Source: Myxococcales bacterium UBA1238 (GTDB lineage Bacteria > Myxococcota_A > Bradymonadia > UBA7976 > UBA1532). From it: a DNA stretch of 53,388 bases. This document shows, piece by piece, positions 40,976 to 50,300 of this stretch. Position 1 is the stretch's first letter. Each line of letters starts with the position of its first letter. The notes under the pieces were generated by a model. The model had not been told where the DNA came from. It searched no databases and saw only the letters and a program-made list of their open reading frames with translations. Location: NCBI GenBank assembly GCA_002309015.1, contig DBWM01000050.1:1-53388 (forward strand), written 5' to 3'. Position numbers and translations under genes: made by a program.

Positions 40976-43111
40976 TCATTGAGCAGAAGGAGGCTGACGG
41001 TAGTAGCGATCTCGGGTCTCAACAGATGCATTCTCCGCATTTTGCCAATAAATATCGGCAACTTCCCAGAAATCGTTGGCAGCTTCCATTTCACGGTATC
41101 CTTGAGAATTGACCTCTGAGTAATCCCAAGCCAGTTCGCCATTAAGGTAAATGCGAACGCGCGCCTGAGCAACTCCATAATCGATAGAGGGATCTCTGCG
41201 ATCTTTGGAATGATAGTAATGGACGCCAACCATATAAGGTTTGCCGAGAATTGAGGTGTCTTGCGGGACCGTTAAATTGATGTTTTCGGGTCCGCCACCG
41301 TTGGAATCATCGATGTCGAGGGTCGGATCATCTTCGCTGGTGTTTTTTTGGCCCCAGTCGGGAGTGGGGTTCGAGAAGTAACAATCACCCTCGTTATCTA
41401 ACCATGCATTGCTGGTTGGATGGCGCAAATGAAGGTCGAGATCGGCTCCATATCCATCGGTTTCGTCGTCGTCATCCGGGTTGTGCCATACCAGTTGCAC
41501 GTGGATGGCCTGCTTCGGAACGGCGATGATCGTAGCGGTTGCAACGGCACTGGCGCAGGCTTCGTAACCCAATCCCAAATTGTCGCGCACGCGGAGTTCG
41601 GCCGTATAAGTGCCTGCGAGATCCGCAAAGAAGTAAGCAGTAGGCGTAGTGACATCGTCAGGGCGGCCGCCGTTGCTGGGCTGATAAATGTCGAAGAAGG
41701 TTTCGAGCGGCCGGGAAAGGGAACCCTCCGGGCGGCTGGTGATGATCCATTCATATTTTACAGGGCGATGGTCCGCACCGTCGGGATCGATGGAGCTGCT
41801 ACCGTCCAGCAAAATTACATCTAAGGGCTCGATTTCATAGGTGTTTTTCGAGATCGCAGCGCGAGGGCAGTTGTTGAGAATGCCGCGGCCAAGCAAGTGA
41901 ATCTCGTGTTGAGGCATGATCGGATCGTCCGATTCGACGATCAGCGTGCCGTTGTAAACGCGTTGCTCTTTGGGCGAGAAGTTGAGCAAAATCGAGCGGT
42001 TAGGTGCAGCCTGGCCGGCAGTGGCCGCAGGAAGGGTTAAGGGCCAGGGCGGTAAGCTGTCCTCATCGATGCTGAATGCGGGATCGCTGTCTTCGCTGAT
42101 ATGAATGCCCGTAATCCGGAGCTCCGTGCCGCCGCAGCTTTCGAGGGAGAGCGGGCGGGAATCGGTGCGGTTGATGAGACTCGTGGCGAATTCAATGGCT
42201 GCAGGGCTGGTCGTCAGGCAGGAAGTATTGCCGTTGGCCGTAAGGCTGACCTTGACATCACCCTGGAGACGGTCGTTGGAGAGGATGCTCAGTTCGCCGA
42301 CGTCGGGACCTTCGGCTTTGGGCGCATATTGAACGTGCAGTTCGATGCTGCTGTTGGGGGCGAGCCCATCCTGGCCGTCGCCATCCAGCTGATTCAGCAA
42401 CTCCGCCAGTTGTTCGTCGCTGAGCTGACGGGGATCGCGCGGATCGATGATGTTGCCATTGGCGTCGATTTCACCCAAAAGAGGCGAGAAATCCTGAGAA
42501 CCGTTAATGAGGATATGCTCGATTTTCAAAACGGAGCCGCCCACATTGGTGACGGTTACGGTTTTTAATTTAGTTTCACCGGCGCGAACGCGTTCAAAAT
42601 CCAATGCCCCGGGGGTGACGGTCAGCTGGGCGCCGGAATCACCGAACACAATCGGAATGCTGAGCTCGCCGTCCTGGTAATTCACGTCGAGCACAACCTC
42701 ACCGTTGGCGATGGTTTCGCCTTTTCCGGTAACCGTGAGCTTAAAAAACAGCGATTCTTCCGGAGGCAGGTAAATGGGGAAATCGAACTGATTCTCGCCA
42801 TCGCTGGTGAGTCCCAGCTGAAAATTGGAGGTTGTTAAATCCCTGTAATCCAGGCGATATTTTGTGCCGTTGGCCAGCTTCACCTGGACGCCTCGTATAA
42901 TGAGTTCGCTGGTTCCTGTGCTTTGAATTTCGACCACGCGCTCTACCTGCTCGTCCAGGTTCAGGCGGGAAAACGAATATTGCGCGGGAATCACAATGAC
43001 ATCTGTCGTTTTTTTAGAGCTGAAACCGCTGTCACAGCCGCCCACGAAAGCACTCAAGAAGAATGCAAGCAAAAGGGCTGCGCGTCCGAAGAAGGCCGCA
43101 GAATGATTCAT
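40976..43111 (-). CDS. Choice-of-anchor / DUF2135-like lipoprotein (upstream paralogue)
   Basis: A 711-residue lipoprotein from ATG 43111. Signal peptide ending AFVGGC (Cys26), then DSGFSS. Same order as the downstream paralogue: choice-of-anchor repeats (VTPGALDFERVRAGETKLKTVTVTNVG, NGNTSCLTTSPAAIEFATSL), a PKD-like domain (LLDGSSSIDPDGADHRPVKYEW), then LVWHNPDDDDETDGYGADLDLHLRH, DCYFSNPTPDWG, DDPTLDIDDSNGGGPENINL. A Gly/Asp-rich insertion near residues 215-250 (LNQLDGDGQDG) is absent from the paralogue. Residues in the C-terminal domain are strongly conserved between copies, so a common function there is likely. Divergent from the gliding-like operon with a 329-base gap. Confidence 0.82.
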   Translation of the reverse strand: MNHSAAFFGRAALLLAFFLSAFVGGCDSGFSSKKTTDVIVIPAQYSFSRLNLDEQVERVVEIQSTGTSELIIRGVQVKLANGTKYRLDYRDLTTSNFQLGLTSDGENQFDFPIYLPPEESLFFKLTVTGKGETIANGEVVLDVNYQDGELSIPIVFGDSGAQLTVTPGALDFERVRAGETKLKTVTVTNVGGSVLKIEHILINGSQDFSPLLGEIDANGNIIDPRDPRQLSDEQLAELLNQLDGDGQDGLAPNSSIELHVQYAPKAEGPDVGELSILSNDRLQGDVKVSLTANGNTSCLTTSPAAIEFATSLINRTDSRPLSLESCGGTELRITGIHISEDSDPAFSIDEDSLPPWPLTLPAATAGQAAPNRSILLNFSPKEQRVYNGTLIVESDDPIMPQHEIHLLGRGILNNCPRAAISKNTYEIEPLDVILLDGSSSIDPDGADHRPVKYEWIITSRPEGSLSRPLETFFDIYQPSNGGRPDDVTTPTAYFFADLAGTYTAELRVRDNLGLGYEACASAVATATIIAVPKQAIHVQLVWHNPDDDDETDGYGADLDLHLRHPTSNAWLDNEGDCYFSNPTPDWGQKNTSEDDPTLDIDDSNGGGPENINLTVPQDTSILGKPYMVGVHYYHSKDRRDPSIDYGVAQARVRIYLNGELAWDYSEVNSQGYREMEAANDFWEVADIYWQNAENASVETRDRYYRQPPSAQ

Positions 43112-43170
43112 TGATTCTTTACTCCTAATGGTGCTGTTGGACAGCATTTAAACAAAAACAAACCATTATT

Positions 43171-43325
43171 TTGGCTTATTCTTTCAAAAGAAATCCACTT
43201 TAAAATAACAGGTGAAGAAAAATACACTTACGGGCGGATAAAAATCGATTTTGGCTTACAATCTTGGCTTTTAATGTCTGAGATTGGGGGACAAAACGAC
43301 TTTTTATAGGGTGAAAAATTGGCTT
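43171..43325 (+). repeat. Four direct TTGGCTT copies (candidate operators)
   Basis: Copies at 43171-43177, 43251-43257, 43264-43270 and 43319-43325, all on the plus strand, spaced 80, 13 and 55 bases start to start. The last copy ends 25 bases upstream of the -35 box at 43351. Two copies share the longer core ATTTTGGCTTA. Confidence 0.6.
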
Positions 43326-43350
43326 TTGATGGAAGTGCAATTGCCGTCAG

Positions 43351-43379
43351 TTGACATTAACTCAACTGCGTGCTAGCAA
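43351..43379 (+). promoter_or_regulatory. Promoter for the cglB/glt-like operon
   Basis: A perfect -35 box TTGACA (43351-43356), a 17-base spacer and a -10-like TAGCAA (43374-43379) preceded by TGC, an extended -10. The start would be near 43386, about 55 bases before the ATG at 43441. The TTG of the -35 box also begins an open frame in phase with the gene, but translation from there would precede the transcript start. Confidence 0.55.
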
Positions 43380-43440
43380 GCCGCTTTTTGCTGCCAGTTA
43401 TGTTCTGAATGCAGCTCAAAGAAGGAAGGCTTTGCTCAAA

Positions 43441-44664
43441 ATGATTACGCGTTACCTCAATTTTTACTGGCCTTTGTTGCTCGGCGCAGCCGTTTCAGGC
43501 GGAGGATGCGACAAAACGGTCGGCATCGATGCTGAGCGCCCCAGCTTTAGTAAACTTTTGGTGCCTTCCGCATGCAGCAATTCCAGTGACGATTTAAGCC
43601 GGGTGGATATCTCGGTTTTGATGTTGGATCGGCATGATGCGATTTTGCCAGACGATCGGTTGCAATTTGAAACAGAAACCATCGGTGAAATGCTGAAGCC
43701 CGCCAATTTTCATTTTTCCTCGCTGTCCGACAACGTGAGCGGTAAGCCGGGGTGGGTTGCGGCAGAAGGAAATCCCAATGCATCGCAGGCGAGCAGCCTG
43801 GATGTAAAGGAAGTGAGTTTTCTCTATACGGGCGGTAAAGATCGCAAAGACGATAATCGCTTGGTGATCCTGTTGCTCGATCACTCCGAAAGCCTGATGG
43901 GTGAAACCAAAGACGGCAGCCTTGATACGCAGTATGCGACAGATGCCCGCGATGAGCGCATCTCGTTTTTTAACCAATTGCTCCAGAATCTGCCATCTGA
44001 CGATTATGTTTCGCTTGCCTGGTTTAACAGCAATGTGAAGACAAATATCGATGGCGTGTATGCTTACCCTTCCCGCAACCGGGAAATCATGAAAGCCGGT
44101 CTGGATCAGCTCAGCCGGAACGAAGCGGGCAAAACACCGCTGGCTGATGCTCTCAGTGATGTATTTGATTCGATCATTAAGGGAAATTACAAGAACTGGA
44201 ATCCGATCGTCGTGCTCTTTACCGACGGCGTAGAGGGTGGAGATACCTCAACACATACTTTGGATGATGTGGTTCAGCAATACACAAGCCTGACTGAGCC
44301 TGTACCGATCATTGTCTTAGAGTTACAACCGCCTGAAGCAGTGCAGGATGCTGGCCGTCGCGGGCGGCATTCAGATTTGATGGATTTGGCCTGCAAGACC
44401 GGAGGTGAGTATTTCTTTATCTCATCGCCCACTCAGTTTACAGATACAGGCACAAATCTGGAACAAGCGGTGCTCAATCGATTGGCAGGTGTCTGGCGTT
44501 TGAATACTCAGACCGATTTGCAGGATGCGACGCTGTTTCCGGCCAATCAGGGCTATCTTTTGTCTACGTCATTGGAAGTTACATTGGGAGAGAAGAAACG
44601 CTCTGCTAACCTATCGAACAACGATGGCACCAGCGATTCTCGCCTGTGGTTTTATAAGAAGTAA
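43441..44664 (+). CDS. cglB: von Willebrand A lipoprotein, CglB-like gliding adhesin
   Basis: A 407-residue lipoprotein (M. xanthus CglB is about 416). The signal peptide ends in SGGGC (Cys23), then DKTVGID. The vWA domain spans about residues 135-345 with an intact metal site: DHSES (Asp147, Ser149, Ser151), Thr232 in KTPLADAL, Asp262 in FTDGVEGGD. In Myxococcus, CglB is a calcium-dependent, outer-membrane-anchored adhesin that couples the Glt machinery to the substratum. Here it is the first gene of a glt-like run, directly ahead of a beta-barrel and TPR genes, which is the strongest argument for function. GGAAGG upstream supports ATG 43441. Without the neighbours it would simply be a vWA lipoprotein, so the name is an inference. 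Confidence 0.72.
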   Translation: MITRYLNFYWPLLLGAAVSGGGCDKTVGIDAERPSFSKLLVPSACSNSSDDLSRVDISVLMLDRHDAILPDDRLQFETETIGEMLKPANFHFSSLSDNVSGKPGWVAAEGNPNASQASSLDVKEVSFLYTGGKDRKDDNRLVILLLDHSESLMGETKDGSLDTQYATDARDERISFFNQLLQNLPSDDYVSLAWFNSNVKTNIDGVYAYPSRNREIMKAGLDQLSRNEAGKTPLADALSDVFDSIIKGNYKNWNPIVVLFTDGVEGGDTSTHTLDDVVQQYTSLTEPVPIIVLELQPPEAVQDAGRRGRHSDLMDLACKTGGEYFFISSPTQFTDTGTNLEQAVLNRLAGVWRLNTQTDLQDATLFPANQGYLLSTSLEVTLGEKKRSANLSNNDGTSDSRLWFYKK

Positions 44665-44679
44665 ATAGGGATGACCTCG

Positions 44680-45393
44680 ATGAATAAACTGTTGCCATTC
44701 GTTGCTTTAGGCGCGTTCTCTTGGACAGGAACGACTTTTGCTCAGGATGCTGATGCGAGTGCTGCTTCGGCAGAGAAACAACTCGAAGATGAGCTGGATT
44801 TGTTTTGGGGCCATCGTCGTGAAGTAAAAGTGGTTCAAAAGCGCAGCGTTGAAAAGGATGGTCGTCTGGAACTGACCGTCTTTGGCTCTGTGATTCCCAA
44901 CGACGATTTCATCATTTACACACCGCTCGGTGGAAGGGTCGGATACCATTTTTCAGAGGCCTTTGCTGTTGAACTTTCTGGTGCCTATGCCCTGGATTTT
45001 CAAACAGATTTGGCTGAGTTCCTGGAATCAGAGACCGGTGTCGGTGTCAACCGTGCAACGATTTTGGAGACCATCGACTGGTATGCGAATGCGTCGCTGC
45101 TCTGGTCGCCTTTTTATGGCAAGATTAACTTCTTAGGCCATAAGCTGGCTCATTTTGAAACCTATCTCGGGTTGGGATTCGGCATTTTCCACACCACAGA
45201 ATCTGAGCCGACCGAGCCAGAAGGGAATCCTGCATTTAAGCCATGCGGCAATACCGTGTTGGGATTCCGCTGGTTTATCAACGACTTAATCAATATCCGC
45301 ACGGAATATCGCCATTTCTTCTTCCAGAAGTTTGAAGGCGGCGTTTCGATGCCGGTTGAGCTCTCACTTGGTGTGAGCTTTATGGTTTTGTGA
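44680..45393 (+). CDS. Outer-membrane beta-barrel protein, GltA/GltB-like
   Basis: A 237-residue exported protein. ATG 44680 is preferred over 44671 because AGGG directly abuts the latter. The signal peptide is MNKLLPFVALGAFSWTGTTFA/Q. After an acidic stretch (ASAEKQLEDELDLFWGHRREVKVV) the sequence is amphipathic beta-strand like: RVGYHFSEAFAVELSGAYAL, LLWSPFYGKINFLGHK, YLGLGFGIF, GFRWFINDLINIRTEYRHFFF, and it ends in ELSLGVSFMVL. This matches the short outer-membrane barrel family of myxobacteria to which GltA and GltB belong. Position between the CglB-like gene (15 bases) and GltC-like gene (11 bases) supports this. Which of GltA/B it matches cannot be told; GltH is an alternative. Confidence 0.72.
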   Translation: MNKLLPFVALGAFSWTGTTFAQDADASAASAEKQLEDELDLFWGHRREVKVVQKRSVEKDGRLELTVFGSVIPNDDFIIYTPLGGRVGYHFSEAFAVELSGAYALDFQTDLAEFLESETGVGVNRATILETIDWYANASLLWSPFYGKINFLGHKLAHFETYLGLGFGIFHTTESEPTEPEGNPAFKPCGNTVLGFRWFINDLINIRTEYRHFFFQKFEGGVSMPVELSLGVSFMVL

Positions 45394-45404
45394 GGAGGCA
45401 CGCC

Positions 45405-47327
45405 ATGACAAGACGCTCCCATGGGAAGCGCTTGGGATTGATTTTGGCGTTGTCGCTTCTGGCGTCTAACGCCTTTGGCATTACACCAGACAACGTCATT
45501 CAGATGCATAAGTCGGGTCTGCCCGCAGAAGTCATTGTACAGACACTTCAGAGCACTGGATCGACATTCAATTTAAGTGTTTCGGATGTCAAAAAGCTGA
45601 GAGAGGCGGGTGTCCCTGCAAATGTCATCGATGTGATGGTTTCATCGGGAATGCCCGCGCCGGAACCTCCCCCGGAGCCCGCACCGGAGCCTTCGCCTCT
45701 GGATGCAACAGGCGCTGACATGTCGGGTCTGACCGAGGCGCAAAAGGCCGAGGCTGAGAAGATTCGCGCAGCGGCACAAGCGGCAGCCGAGGCGGAACGG
45801 GCGCGCATTGCAGCCGCAGAGCGGGCCAGGGTTCAGGAAGAGCTGAAGGTTGCTCAGGAGGCATTAGATGAAAAGGACTATGCCCGGGCAGCGCAGCTTT
45901 ACTCCGCGTTTTTAAACCGGAATTATGCAGATCAGGAGGCCAATCAGAAGGCGCAGCTCGGTTTGGCGCAGTCGGAGTATGGCCTCAAGTTTTATGGCAA
46001 TGCGGCGGAAGCTTTTCATGAATTGCTGAAGGCTGGATCGGACAGTCCGGTGTTTGTGCCCGCTTTTGAGGGCCTGCGCCAATGCACCAAGAAAATTGCC
46101 TATCATCCTGCGACGTTAGAGTCTCTGACGGGCAATTACATCGATTCCTTGCCTGCTGAAGTTAAGAATAGCTATAACTATTTTTTGGGTAAATTCTTCT
46201 TTGAATACAACCGCAATACTGAAGCGCGGCTGTATTTGCAGGCGGTGCAGCCTGGAGCGGAGGATTACGCCGAAGCTCAATATATTCTGGGGCTGATCGA
46301 GGTCCAGGAAGCGGGGGATTTGCCTTCTGACGACGATACTTCCGGGTTTGCGTCGTTTGGCCGCATTCTGGTCGGCGCCACGCAGTATTTCCAGGAAGCG
46401 GTCAACGCTGCAGAAGCGAGCGATAACTTAAAGGTGCAGTCGCTGGCTTATCTCGCTCTGGCGCGCGTCGCTTACTCCCTGGGATCCTTTGATGCAGCTA
46501 TTTTCTATTATCGCAAGGTTCCAACAGAGTCTACGAGCTATGTAGATGCCTTGCATGAATCTGGCTGGTCTTACTTTTTGAAGGGCGATGTGCGCCGCGG
46601 CATGGGCATTTTCCACACTCTGGACGGCCCGGACTGGCATCATTACTTCTTGCCCGACATGTATTTGCTTGAGGCGACCGTCTTTATGACGACCTGCCAT
46701 TTTGAATATGCGCACGATGCCATCAAGCGGATCGAAGAGCGCTATCTTTCACTGGCAGGGCCATTAAATGCATTCCTGGCCGAATACAATACTCCGGAGG
46801 ATCTCTATAACGCGGTTGTATTGAAAAAAACGCGTAAAAACATAGAGTTACCGAAGCCTTTGCGCATGGCTATGATTTCAAACAGCGATTTCTATGATCT
46901 GTACACTACGGTGACGACCTATCGCAGGGAAATCGAAAGCATTCAGTCAAAGCGCGATGCATTGGGCCATGATCTTACAGAGCAGCTGTTGGGTCACGTT
47001 GAGAATGCACATCGCGAGCATGTGATGGCTTTGGGCATTAAGATTGCAGAAATTCTTCAGAATCTTTCGGATGAATTGGTGCAGCTGGAAGTCCAGGTGA
47101 CTGAAATCCGTATTGAAATCGATGAAGCTCAAACGGATTACCTCCAGAAGGAAACGGAAGATCTGTACAAGAAGGGCGAAAAGCAACAACAGACTTCCGA
47201 AGTGGCCGCACAGGAGCGCGCAACTGTGTTTGTGGGCGACAAATATGTGACATGGCCGTTTGAAGGTGAGTATTGGGGCGATGAGATCAATAACTACCGC
47301 AGTGATCTCAAGGATGTGTGCAAGTGA
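45405..47327 (+). CDS. gltC: Periplasmic TPR/coiled-coil protein, GltC-like
   Basis: A 640-residue exported protein. Start ATG 45405 has GGAGG seven bases upstream and gives MTRRSHGKRLGLILALSLLASNAFG. The mature N-terminus has two helical repeats of a DNVIQMHKSGLPAEVIVQTL and DVKKLREAGVPANVIDVMV type. A Pro/Glu linker, an Ala/Glu-rich coiled coil (AEKIRAAAQAAAEAERARI) and a TPR array (about 150-420: AAQLYSAFLNRNY, GNAAEAFHELLKAG, AEAQYILGLIEVQEAG) follow, and another coiled coil near the end (EVTEIRIEIDEAQTDYLQKE). GltC of Myxococcus is a similar-size periplasmic TPR protein. It overlaps the next gene by one base (TGATG). Assignment rests on layout and neighbours. Confidence 0.68.
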   Translation: MTRRSHGKRLGLILALSLLASNAFGITPDNVIQMHKSGLPAEVIVQTLQSTGSTFNLSVSDVKKLREAGVPANVIDVMVSSGMPAPEPPPEPAPEPSPLDATGADMSGLTEAQKAEAEKIRAAAQAAAEAERARIAAAERARVQEELKVAQEALDEKDYARAAQLYSAFLNRNYADQEANQKAQLGLAQSEYGLKFYGNAAEAFHELLKAGSDSPVFVPAFEGLRQCTKKIAYHPATLESLTGNYIDSLPAEVKNSYNYFLGKFFFEYNRNTEARLYLQAVQPGAEDYAEAQYILGLIEVQEAGDLPSDDDTSGFASFGRILVGATQYFQEAVNAAEASDNLKVQSLAYLALARVAYSLGSFDAAIFYYRKVPTESTSYVDALHESGWSYFLKGDVRRGMGIFHTLDGPDWHHYFLPDMYLLEATVFMTTCHFEYAHDAIKRIEERYLSLAGPLNAFLAEYNTPEDLYNAVVLKKTRKNIELPKPLRMAMISNSDFYDLYTTVTTYRREIESIQSKRDALGHDLTEQLLGHVENAHREHVMALGIKIAEILQNLSDELVQLEVQVTEIRIEIDEAQTDYLQKETEDLYKKGEKQQQTSEVAAQERATVFVGDKYVTWPFEGEYWGDEINNYRSDLKDVCK

Positions 47328-50300
47328 TGAGAAAGAGCTCGCTCCTGATCAGTTTATTGGTGGGATTGGCTGCAAGTCCCTCTTTTGCGCAAAAGCGCGA
47401 CGACAAAGATGAACTCGCCACTTCCGAAACCGCTGCAAAAAATGTCATCAAGCCGGAATCGGCAGAAGAGGCGATGCAGCAGGCGGAGAATTCCGAAACA
47501 GAGAAGCTGATCGCTGAAAATGAAGCGAAGCTTTCGGAAGTGCGGCAACGCCAAATCCGTGAAATGAGAGGCATTTTGGATAAAAATCCTCTTTATAAAA
47601 ATAAGGCGGATTTGCTGTTTCGTATCGCTGAAAAAGAATGGGATGAAGCAAAATATCGCTATTTTCTGGCGCGTAAAGAATATGATGCGCAATATGCTGC
47701 TTATGCAGATGGCCGTCTGACCAAGCAGCCTACAGAACCCGTTCCGGATTACTCCAAAGCGATCACGGAATACAAAAAGCTGTTAAAGGAATTCCCGAAT
47801 TACAATCGCATCGACGAAGTCATGTTTTATCTTGGCCGGGGCTTAATCACCGCCGGCGAGAAAAAGCAGGGCACTTCGTATATGTTGAGATTGACAAAGG
47901 ATTTTCCGCAAAGCAAGTACGCGTCGCGCGCCTACCTGGCGGTCGCTGAGTATTACTTTGATCAAGATCTGCTCTTTGCTGCGAAGACCAATTATTTAAA
48001 GGTCCTGGAAGACAAAAACAGCACAGAGTATGCGTATGCGCTCTATAAGCTCGGCTATGTTCAATACAACATGCATGAGTATGAAGAGGCGATCACCTCT
48101 TTCCAGGAAGTGGCGCAAAAATCTGAAGGTCAGTCTTACTTTACATTGCAGGCGCATGTCGCATTGGGCATGTCTTATTGCGAAGTCGAGAATGGCTGGC
48201 AAAGAGCGCGGGATTATTACAGAAATGCGGGTGGCGACAAGTTGATGGTCGATCAGCTTGAACGCATGGCGCGCACCTATGACAAGCAGGATAAGACCGA
48301 TCAGGAGGTTGAAGTTTACGAGTTCCTGATCTCGAATTCCAAGAATGGTCCGAAGCTGCCCGAATATGCCTCTGCGATCACGGAAGTGGCAAAGAAGGGT
48401 GAAGACTTAGATCTCATCGATAAGACCATTAATCGCTTTTACAAGGATCTCGATCCCAAGGGTCCGTGGCATGTGGCCAACGCGAAAAACGAAGAGGCGA
48501 TGAGCCGTTCGTTGGAATATCGCGAAAATGAGCTCGATTACCTGATCACGAGCTATCACAAAAAAGCGCAGGAACTCGAAGAGAAAAAGGCTCTGGCGCA
48601 AGCGGGTGAGCTGTATACCAAGGCCGCCGTTTACTATGAACGCTATCTGGCAGATTTCCCGGAAGCTCCGAACAACTACGAGATGGAGTTCTATCTGGCT
48701 GAAATCTATTTCTTCCAGACCAAGGAATGGGATCGCGCGGCAGAGCATTACCGCTCGGTGGTCAAGCGCAATCCAACCGGTGAATATTCAAAGGAATCTG
48801 CTTACGCGGTGATCCTTTGCGCCGAAGAAAAAATGGCCGATGCAGGGCTGATTAAGCGACCTCAGCGTTCCACCAAGAATGCCAAGGATTCAAAGGAAGC
48901 CAAAGGCAAAACACAGCGCGCGGGATCTGTTGAATACACCAAGACGGCTGATGACAACTTTAAGCCCAAGCCCGAAACGCCTCTGGCGCCTGAAGAAGAA
49001 AAGTTCCTAACGGCTTGCAAGGAATACGTGGATCTCTACCCGAAAGATGAAGAGGTGCCATTCGTCTCCTTCAGAGCAGCGGAAATCTTCATCAATAAGG
49101 GTCACTACGCGGAAGGTATCAGCCGCCTGGAAGTGATCATGGAGCATCACCCCAAGCATGAATATGCGGGGCATGCGGCGGCGACTTTGTTCGATTCCAA
49201 CTACCGTTTACGCCGCTGGGATCAGATGGAGCGCTGGGGCCGTTACATGCTCGAGCGCAAGAATTACGAGGTGTTGAGCCAGTCTCAGTTGCGCGACGTG
49301 ATCGCCATCTCGATTCACGAGCATGCGCAGGAACTCTCGCAGGCGGGTAAGAAGACCGAGGCGGCCAACGAGATGATGCGCTTCGTCAAGGAATTCCCGA
49401 AGCATGAAAAAGCACCCATCGCTCTGTTCAATGCTGCGGCGATTACAGAGGAAGCTGAGCAGACCGAGCGCGCGATCGAGCTTTATGAAAGCCTGATCGC
49501 GACCTATCCAAAGACGCAGCAGGCGACGGAAGCTCACTTCGTGCTGGGTGCGTTGTATGAGAGTCAGACCGACTTTGAGACGGCAGCCACATGGTTTGAA
49601 AAGATGGCTTCCTTCCCCGAAGTGGAGCAGATGGCCGACGCGCTCTATAACGCGGGCTCGATCCGAGGTGCTTTGGAGCAGTATGATCAGGCGGTCAAGA
49701 TCTATGAAACCTATGTGCAAAAGTTCCCCAATACAAAGGATGCCAGCGATCTGATGTTTACGATCGCGGACTATCAAATCAAGCTGGGGCGCTATAACGA
49801 TGCACAAAAGACTTACGATCGTTATGTGCAGAAGTATGGGAAATCATTACCAGAATCGCTGGTGAAGCTGCATCTCTGCAAAGCCAAGGCCTATCAGCAG
49901 GCAGGCGGAAAGAATGCAAGGAAAGACGCAACGCGTGAACTTGAGCTGGCGGGCAAGACGTTCAGCAAGCTGAATACAGATCAGCAGGTTCAAAAGCCGG
50001 TGCGCCGGGCGGCTGCGGAAGCCTTGTTCCTGCAGGGTGAATATGCGTTTGAGGATTTCTCGGCCATCGAGGTGCGATTCCCTTATAACGTGCTGCGCAA
50101 GACCCTGGTTCAAAAGGCGACGAAGCTGGAAAGCGCACAAAAGATTTATGAAGCGGTTCTCGACTACCAGGCGTACGATGTGGGCGCTGGCGCACTCTAT
50201 CGACTGGGTGAACTTTATTATCTGTTCGCAAAGAGCCTGTTCGATTTGCCGGTGCCTGAAGAGCTGAACGAAGATGAACAGATGATCTATCGTGCCGAGC

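Larger units (their letters stand above)
43112..43440. other. 329-base AT-rich divergent regulatory region upstream of the gliding-like operon
   Basis: No gene. It contains promoters for two divergent units: the 43111 lipoprotein (minus) and the 43441 operon (plus). Notable items are four direct copies of TTGGCTT (43171, 43251, 43264, 43319), the first two within ATTTTGGCTTA; an inverted repeat GCTGTTGGACAGC at 43133-43145; and the -35/-10 pair at 43351-43379. The 7-mer recurrence is far more than expected in 329 bases and suggests a binding site for a regulator. Confidence 0.55.

Noticed and set aside
43351..43440. Earlier TTG start for the CglB-like gene
   Set aside because: That TTG is part of a TTGACA -35 box; ATG 43441 has an SD and gives a proper lipoprotein signal peptide.
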